Below are positions 60,202 to 64,000 of a stretch of 64,000 nucleotides of DNA, one piece after another. The position numbers were made by a program, and so were the translations under genes. Position 1 is the first letter of the stretch, and each line of letters opens with the position of its first letter. The stretch spans positions 186,001 through 250,000 of the forward strand of contig CAJIZY010000013.1 in NCBI GenBank assembly GCA_905181965.1, written 5' to 3'. Under the pieces are notes generated by a model, which was not told where the DNA came from, searched no databases, and was given only the letters and a program-made list of their open reading frames with translations. This DNA is from Akkermansiaceae bacterium. Lineage in GTDB: Bacteria > Verrucomicrobiota > Verrucomicrobiia > Verrucomicrobiales > Akkermansiaceae.

Positions 60202-61215
60202 ATGATTTTAGATCAAGCCTCAGTAGCTGCTGCCTCAGAAGTGAAAGATGCTAAGCCAAATTGGCGCCAGATTGTACGTAAGTATCAAACTCCGTCCTTA
60301 GGTAAAAGCCTGTGGCAGGTTACGAATACAGGGGTGCCGTATATGGCTTTGTGGGTGGCGATGTATTTCACTATGTCGATCTCCTGGCCGCTGACGCTGG
60401 CTTTGGGCGTGCTTGCCGGGCTCTTTTTGGTCAGGATTTTTATCATTTTTCATGATTGCGGGCATGGTTCATACTTTACCTCAAAGCGGGCCAACAACGT
60501 CGTCGGATTTATTTCGGGTCTCTTAACGCTCACGCCGTATCACCATTGGAAGTGGCAGCACGCAGTGCACCACGGCACGTCGGGGAATTTAGATCAACGC
60601 GGAATCGGCGATGTTTGGACGATGACGGTAAAGGAATATCAAGCCTCTTCGATCTGGGTACGTTTACATTATCGATTTACCCGTAACCCGATTGTGCTCT
60701 TTGTTTTGATTCCGCTGGCGCTGTTTTTTGTCTACCAACGTTTCAGCTACAAGAGGGCCAGTAAGCGTGATCGCCGTGATGTATACTTGATGAATCTCAG
60801 TATTTTGATTTACGCGATCGCGATGAGTGCGATTTTTGGTTTTTGGACTTTTTTGCTACTCCAGTCTGTCGTGACGGGTGTTTCCGGAGCCCTAGGAGTG
60901 TGGCTCTTCTACGTGCAGCACCAGTTTGAAGATACCTACTGGCGTTCCGGCGAGGATTGGAATTACACTGATTGCGCCATGCAGGGCAGTTCCTTTTACA
61001 AGCTGCCAGCTGTAATGAACTGGTTTTCGGGGAATATCGGCTACCACCATATTCACCACCTCAGTTCGCGTATTCCAAATTACCATCTCCAGGCCTGCCA
61101 CGAAGCGGAGAGCTTCTTTCAGCAAGTGCCAGAACTCACTTTACGCAAGAGCCTCAAATCTCTGAGTCTGCGCCTTTGGGATGAAGAGCGACAGAAATTA
61201 ATCGGTTATCCCTAG
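60202..61215 (+). CDS. Membrane fatty acid desaturase
   Basis: A 337-residue integral membrane desaturase with the three His boxes: FHDCGHGSYF (HxxxH-type), HHWKWQHAVHH and GYHHIHHLSSRIP. Membrane helices flank the boxes (WPLTLALGVLAGLFLVRIF; IVLFVLIPLALFFVY; IAMSAIFGFWTFLLLQSVV). QHQFEDTYWRSGEDW is typical of the bacterial and cyanobacterial delta-12/omega-type group. It inserts double bonds into acyl lipids using iron and oxygen. It is in a monocistronic position with a possible TATAAT promoter. Base composition seems slightly less C-rich in third positions than the neighbouring sulfatases. Confidence 0.92.
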   Translation: MILDQASVAAASEVKDAKPNWRQIVRKYQTPSLGKSLWQVTNTGVPYMALWVAMYFTMSISWPLTLALGVLAGLFLVRIFIIFHDCGHGSYFTSKRANNVVGFISGLLTLTPYHHWKWQHAVHHGTSGNLDQRGIGDVWTMTVKEYQASSIWVRLHYRFTRNPIVLFVLIPLALFFVYQRFSYKRASKRDRRDVYLMNLSILIYAIAMSAIFGFWTFLLLQSVVTGVSGALGVWLFYVQHQFEDTYWRSGEDWNYTDCAMQGSSFYKLPAVMNWFSGNIGYHHIHHLSSRIPNYHLQACHEAESFFQQVPELTLRKSLKSLSLRLWDEERQKLIGYP

Positions 61216-61551
61216 GCGGCGAAATGCTTCAGCTTGGTTTTCATGGAGTTCATCTGAATCGTTTGAGAGGGTAAAGTTAGGATTCGTTCGACTTCATTTT
61301 CCCTCCAAAATCTCTGCATCTAATATTTCTGTTTTAACCGCAAATGAACGCGGATGGGGACACTATATCTGCGCCTATCCACCCCCCTTTCACCCCCTCC
61401 GTTCCGTTCCAAAACTGGCTACAAGACTCTCCCGCCAACAACAAATTCCCAGCAATACTCGGCGGGCATTTTTTCCCAAAAAGAAGCCGTTTTTTTCGAA
61501 TCGCGTTTGTAGTGGCATTGTCACCCTTCCTGCCTACTGTCTTGCAAAACT
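61216..61551. other. Intergenic region with a second copy of the dispersed repeat
   Basis: This 336-bp gap before the fxsA gene contains the repeat copy listed separately. A 93-codon frame at 61344-61625 runs through the repeat into the fxsA start and matches no family. No other gene is supported. Confidence 0.5.
61402..61454 (+). repeat. Dispersed intergenic repeat, copy 2
   Basis: The 53-bp partner of 58232-58284, same orientation, in the space upstream of fxsA. See that entry for the match. Confidence 0.5.
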
Positions 61552-62001
61552 GTGTTTGGAAAACTTCTTCTTCTCTTCATTCTCGTCCCTATTGCCGAGC
61601 TCTACCTCTTCATAAACATCGGTAGCCAGCTAGGTTTAGGTCTAACCCTTGCCATTATTATTGTCACCGCTATTCTTGGAGCATCGCTCACCAAATCACA
61701 GGGTCGACGTGCAATGGAAAAATTCCAAGCTGCGACCGCCGCAGGCCGCATGCCCGCCAAGGAGGCAATCGAGGGGCTTATGATTCTCCTTGCTGGTGCA
61801 GTGTTAATTACCCCTGGCTTCCTTACTGATACCATTGGCTTCTTGCTCCTTGTTCCACCCTTCCGAGCGATCGTGGCGGGCTATGCTGGAAAACGACTCA
61901 AAGGGAAAATTCAAGTTGTCACTCCTAGGATGCCAAATCAGAACGCTCAGGAAAAAAGGCCTGAGTCTAAGCTTGATGATGGAAACGTGATAGACGTATA
62001 A
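61552..62001 (+). CDS. fxsA: FxsA-family membrane protein
   Basis: A 149-residue FxsA protein from a GTG start (MFGKLLLLFILVPIAELYLF). Typical features: the first helix with PIAELYLF, a second helix (LGLTLAIIIVTAILGASLTK), the motif SQGRRAMEKFQAATAAGRMP, and the third helix and its turn LLAGAVLITPGFLTDTIGFL followed by LLVPPFRAIV. The tail is polar (PRMPNQNAQEKRPESKLDDG). FxsA is a small inner-membrane protein that in E. coli affects phage exclusion by F plasmids; its normal role is unknown. It stands alone here. Confidence 0.9.
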   Translation: MFGKLLLLFILVPIAELYLFINIGSQLGLGLTLAIIIVTAILGASLTKSQGRRAMEKFQAATAAGRMPAKEAIEGLMILLAGAVLITPGFLTDTIGFLLLVPPFRAIVAGYAGKRLKGKIQVVTPRMPNQNAQEKRPESKLDDGNVIDV

Positions 62002-62205
62002 AAATCCGCCAGCGGTTATGACAGACTGGGAAAAATTGTGTGTTTCCAACCCCACATTAGATACAAAGGCATGGCTAATCTAACACAGGGTGGCTTCCCT
62101 CATGCCTGCTCGCAAAAAAGAGCACGCCGGCTCACGAAGGAGCCACAAACGAGCGGAATCAACCAAGAAAATGCGTTTGCCCCTCCCTGCCATCAACTCT
62201 AACTC

Positions 62206-62679
62206 ATGGCCGCTCCAAAAAAAATTACCGAACCTCACAAGGAACTCCGCTTTACCCGAGCCGGGCAAGCCCAAGGATTTATAGTCATGGCAGCGGTTTC
62301 TTTTGCCTTCTTTCTCCTGATTGGCCTCACTTGGTTCATGGGACACCCAACCTTTACCTGGTGGATGGCTCTCCCCTTTCTCATTCTCTCTGCCTTACTG
62401 ACCAGACTCTCTGCCTATTGCGCCCGGCACGCCTACCTCATTCTCACCCCCCTCGGCATGGAAATTTTCCCCCTCATCAAACCACACAAGAACCTCAACC
62501 TTGTTTATTGGGCGCAAATCATTGATGCCGATTTCAACGAGGAGCTTACCGCTCTAAAACTTCATTTTAACGAAGACCAAACCGCCGGCATCATTCTCTC
62601 CCTCAAGGCTATTTCGGCGAAAAAGCGCCTCCTCCTAAAGAGAGCGCTTGAAAGCCGTCTAGCAGAAAAAAAGGGGTGA
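62206..62679 (+). CDS. Small membrane protein of unknown function
   Basis: 157 residues with two adjacent membrane helices (about 27-46, FIVMAAVSFAFFLLIGLTWF, and 50-68, WWMALPFLILSALLTRL) and a cytoplasmic C-terminal domain (YLILTPLGMEIFPLIKPHKN; LVYWAQIIDADFNEELTALK) resembling a PH-like beta fold of membrane-associated proteins. The C-terminus is basic and charged. No family assigned with confidence. It converges on the peroxiredoxin gene with a 29-bp gap and no evident terminator between them. Confidence 0.7.
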   Translation: MAAPKKITEPHKELRFTRAGQAQGFIVMAAVSFAFFLLIGLTWFMGHPTFTWWMALPFLILSALLTRLSAYCARHAYLILTPLGMEIFPLIKPHKNLNLVYWAQIIDADFNEELTALKLHFNEDQTAGIILSLKAISAKKRLLLKRALESRLAEKKG

Positions 62680-62708
62680 AAGGCCGCCTCCTAAGGCGAA
62701 ACACAGTC

Positions 62709-63218
62709 TTACTCACCTTCAACAGCGGCAATTGCCTTCAGTAGCTCTGCTCCCTGCGTTGAAGTCGCGCCCCTATCACCCCGCCACACCAGCTTGCCGC
62801 CTTTGAAGAGCAAAGCACGCCGTGCCGTGAACATCCCACCTCTCACCGAGATCCCCAACGCCTTGGCGATCTCACCGCCCGAATCTGAAATCAAATCATA
62901 GGGAAGCTTGTTCTTGTCCTTAAATTTTTTCTGGGTTTCAGGCTTATCCGTAGACATCCCAAACACGGTTACTTTTTTACCTGCCAATTTCTCGAATGCG
63001 TCCCGCACCGAACATACTTGGCTTGTTCATCCCCCGGTCAAAGCCTTGGGATAAGTGAAAATCACCATCCACTGGTCGCCATCGGCCGCTTTGAGGGCAA
63101 TTTCCTTACCGTCTTGATTCTTCCCTTTGAGTTCCGGAAGCTTAGCGCCCACTTTCAGCGGTTCCGCGTTGAGCGAAAGCATCGAGATAAGCGACACGAA
63201 CATCATTTTTAGTCTCAT
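62709..63218 (-). CDS. Selenocysteine-containing peroxiredoxin (BCP/AhpC-like, exported)
   Basis: Read through one in-frame TGA at 63027-63029 (minus strand), it is a 169-residue peroxiredoxin. After a signal peptide (MMFVSLISMLSLNAEP) come LKVGAKLPELKGKNQDGKEI and MVIFTYPKALTGG-Sec-TSQVC, then SVRDAFEKLAGKKVTVFGMS and DLISDSGGEIAKALGISVRG. In BCP/PrxQ proteins the motif is YPKxxTPGCTxxxC, so TGA (codon 64) replaces the peroxidatic Cys and the resolving Cys remains five residues later. The two halves are in the same frame and no ATG restarts the second half. A SECIS-like hairpin follows. It should reduce peroxides in the periplasm with a selenol active site. It is divergent from the polyprenyl synthase gene. 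Confidence 0.88.
62991..63012 (-). promoter_or_regulatory. Predicted bacterial SECIS element (peroxiredoxin gene)
   Basis: On the minus strand, TTCGGTGC (63012-63005) pairs with GCATTCGAG (62999-62991) with one bulged T and two wobble pairs. The loop is GGGAC (63004-63000). The loop starts 23 nt after the TGA, almost the same geometry as the element in the ArsC-like gene. Confidence 0.68.
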
Positions 63219-63295
63219 ACCGAAAAGGATACCTCCTTTTCCCTTCTCCGCAATAACCGGTTTCCCTGTCCGAATTTCCTGTTAGGCTCCGCCCC

Positions 63296-64000
63296 GTGTC
63301 CGATCTTAAAGCTTATCTCAAAGGCCAACAAGTCCTCGTGGACGACGCCCTCAACCGGTTTCTGCCGCGCGTTACTGTTCGCCCTAAAACCGTGCACCAA
63401 GGAATGCGCTACTCTGTCTTCGCCGGCGGCAAGCGCCTCCGGCCTATTCTCACTCTCGCTGCCGCCGAAGCCTGCGGAGGTGAGATGCAAAACGGCCTCC
63501 CGCCCGCCTGCTCAGTCGAAATTATGCACACCTATTCGCTCGTTCACGACGATCTCCCAAGCATGGACGACGATGACCTCCGCCGCGGCCGGCCCACCTC
63601 TCACAAGGTGTATGGAGAAGGTATGGCCGTCCTAATCGGCGATGCCCTCCTCACCGAAGCCTTCACCATTCTCGCAGAAACTCCTCCGACCAAACGCTAC
63701 GATCTCAAAGATATCTTTCTAGAATTCTCAATCTGTGGTGGCTCACGTAAACTCATCGGAGGACAAGTCCTAGATCTCGAAGGCGAAGGCAAAGAACTCT
63801 CAAAAGCCCAACTCGTTCGCATTCACGAAAATAAAACTGCCGCTCTTCTCACGACCTCGCTTCGTCTCGGCGGAATGACTGCGAACGCTACACCACGGCA
63901 GCTCGATGCTTTAACCGATTTCGGTTACAACCTCGGCCTAGCCTTTCAAGTCATCGACGACATCCTCGATGTGACTCAATCGACCGCGCAGCTCGGAAAA
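63296..64000 (+). CDS. ispA: Polyprenyl (farnesyl/geranylgeranyl) diphosphate synthase, 3'-partial
   Basis: It begins at GTG 63296 (MSDLKAYLKGQQVLVDDALN) and runs off the right edge after 235 codons. Class I trans-prenyltransferase blocks: MRYSVFAGGKRLRPILTLAA, first Asp-rich motif SLVHDDLPSMDDDDLRRGRP, AVLIGDALLTEAFTIL, KLIGGQVLDLEGEGKEL, HENKTAALLTTSLRLGG and second Asp-rich motif AFQVIDDILDVTQSTAQL. The length and DDLPSMDDDDLRRG spacing fit the IspA/farnesyl diphosphate synthase type, which supplies precursors for quinones and cell-wall lipids. Most bacteria follow it with dxs, which would lie beyond this window. Confidence 0.93.
   Translation, partial: MSDLKAYLKGQQVLVDDALNRFLPRVTVRPKTVHQGMRYSVFAGGKRLRPILTLAAAEACGGEMQNGLPPACSVEIMHTYSLVHDDLPSMDDDDLRRGRPTSHKVYGEGMAVLIGDALLTEAFTILAETPPTKRYDLKDIFLEFSICGGSRKLIGGQVLDLEGEGKELSKAQLVRIHENKTAALLTTSLRLGGMTANATPRQLDALTDFGYNLGLAFQVIDDILDVTQSTAQLGK

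Noticed and set aside
61344-61625. A 93-codon frame before fxsA.
   Set aside because: It passes through the dispersed repeat and overlaps the true fxsA start; the composition is not protein-like.

Overview
The window looks like a chromosome segment of a heterotrophic marine-type member of the Verrucomicrobiota (Verrucomicrobiales/Akkermansiaceae-like). This is inferred from gene families, not from a marker gene. The evidence is five secreted sulfatases with FGE-type Cys motifs, PEP-CTERM anchored proteins (VPEPS...RRRR), LamG-type secreted proteins, DUF1501/DUF1549-DUF1553 and DUF1592-DUF1588-DUF1585/DUF1552 pairs, PSCyt1 haem domains, DUF1080, DUF3472 and DUF6797-like proteins, and Tat-exported TIM-barrel proteins. 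These families co-occur in the Planctomycetes-Verrucomicrobia group.

Layout. 1-19 kb: a CotH/lamin-tail surface protein, two sulfatases, a PSCyt1-LRR protein, a TIM-barrel isomerase-like protein, two LamG proteins (one PEP-CTERM), a third sulfatase, a DUF1080 protein and a large DUF3472-PA14-propeller protein. 19.4-28 kb: mostly minus-strand genes for a small outer-membrane-like beta protein, a PEP-CTERM protein, a flotillin/NfeD pair, and an ECF sigma operon with membrane and periplasmic partners and an EF-hand protein. 28-46 kb: a haem/DUF1592-DUF1552 operon, a large cytochrome-propeller protein, an amidohydrolase, a DUF1501/DUF1549-DUF1553 pair on the minus strand, a metallophosphoesterase-TM-LamG fusion, an amidohydrolase-alpha/beta-hydrolase fusion and a secreted protein. 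46-57 kb: a TPR-redoxin protein, two convergent sulfatases, a coiled-coil OmpA protein, an aldose epimerase and a DUF3472 lipoprotein. 57-64 kb: housekeeping and redox genes (ArsC-like protein, HMA protein, monooxygenase, RhlE-type helicase, fatty acid desaturase, FxsA, peroxiredoxin, polyprenyl synthase).

Main discovery: two genes are each interrupted by one in-frame TGA that falls exactly on the catalytic cysteine of its family. One is an ArsC-like protein (57014-57373, TGA at codon 12, the position of the ArsC catalytic Cys). The other is a BCP-like exported peroxiredoxin (63218-62709 on the minus strand, TGA at codon 64, with the resolving Cys five residues later). Both TGAs are followed by a stem-loop whose apical loop begins with GG 22-23 nt downstream, as expected of a bacterial SECIS. 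I read them as selenoproteins, so the organism should carry selA, selB, selC and selD elsewhere.

Main caution: at least nine genes are broken by apparent single-base indels, mostly at short homopolymers (for example near 3035, 32516, 52964 and 59229). Restoring one base rejoins recognisable domains each time. This is most simply sequencing or assembly error. I report those loci as single genes with noted frame breaks; the two TGA cases differ because no frame change is involved.

No rRNA, tRNA, CRISPR array, transposase, integrase or phage gene was recognised.
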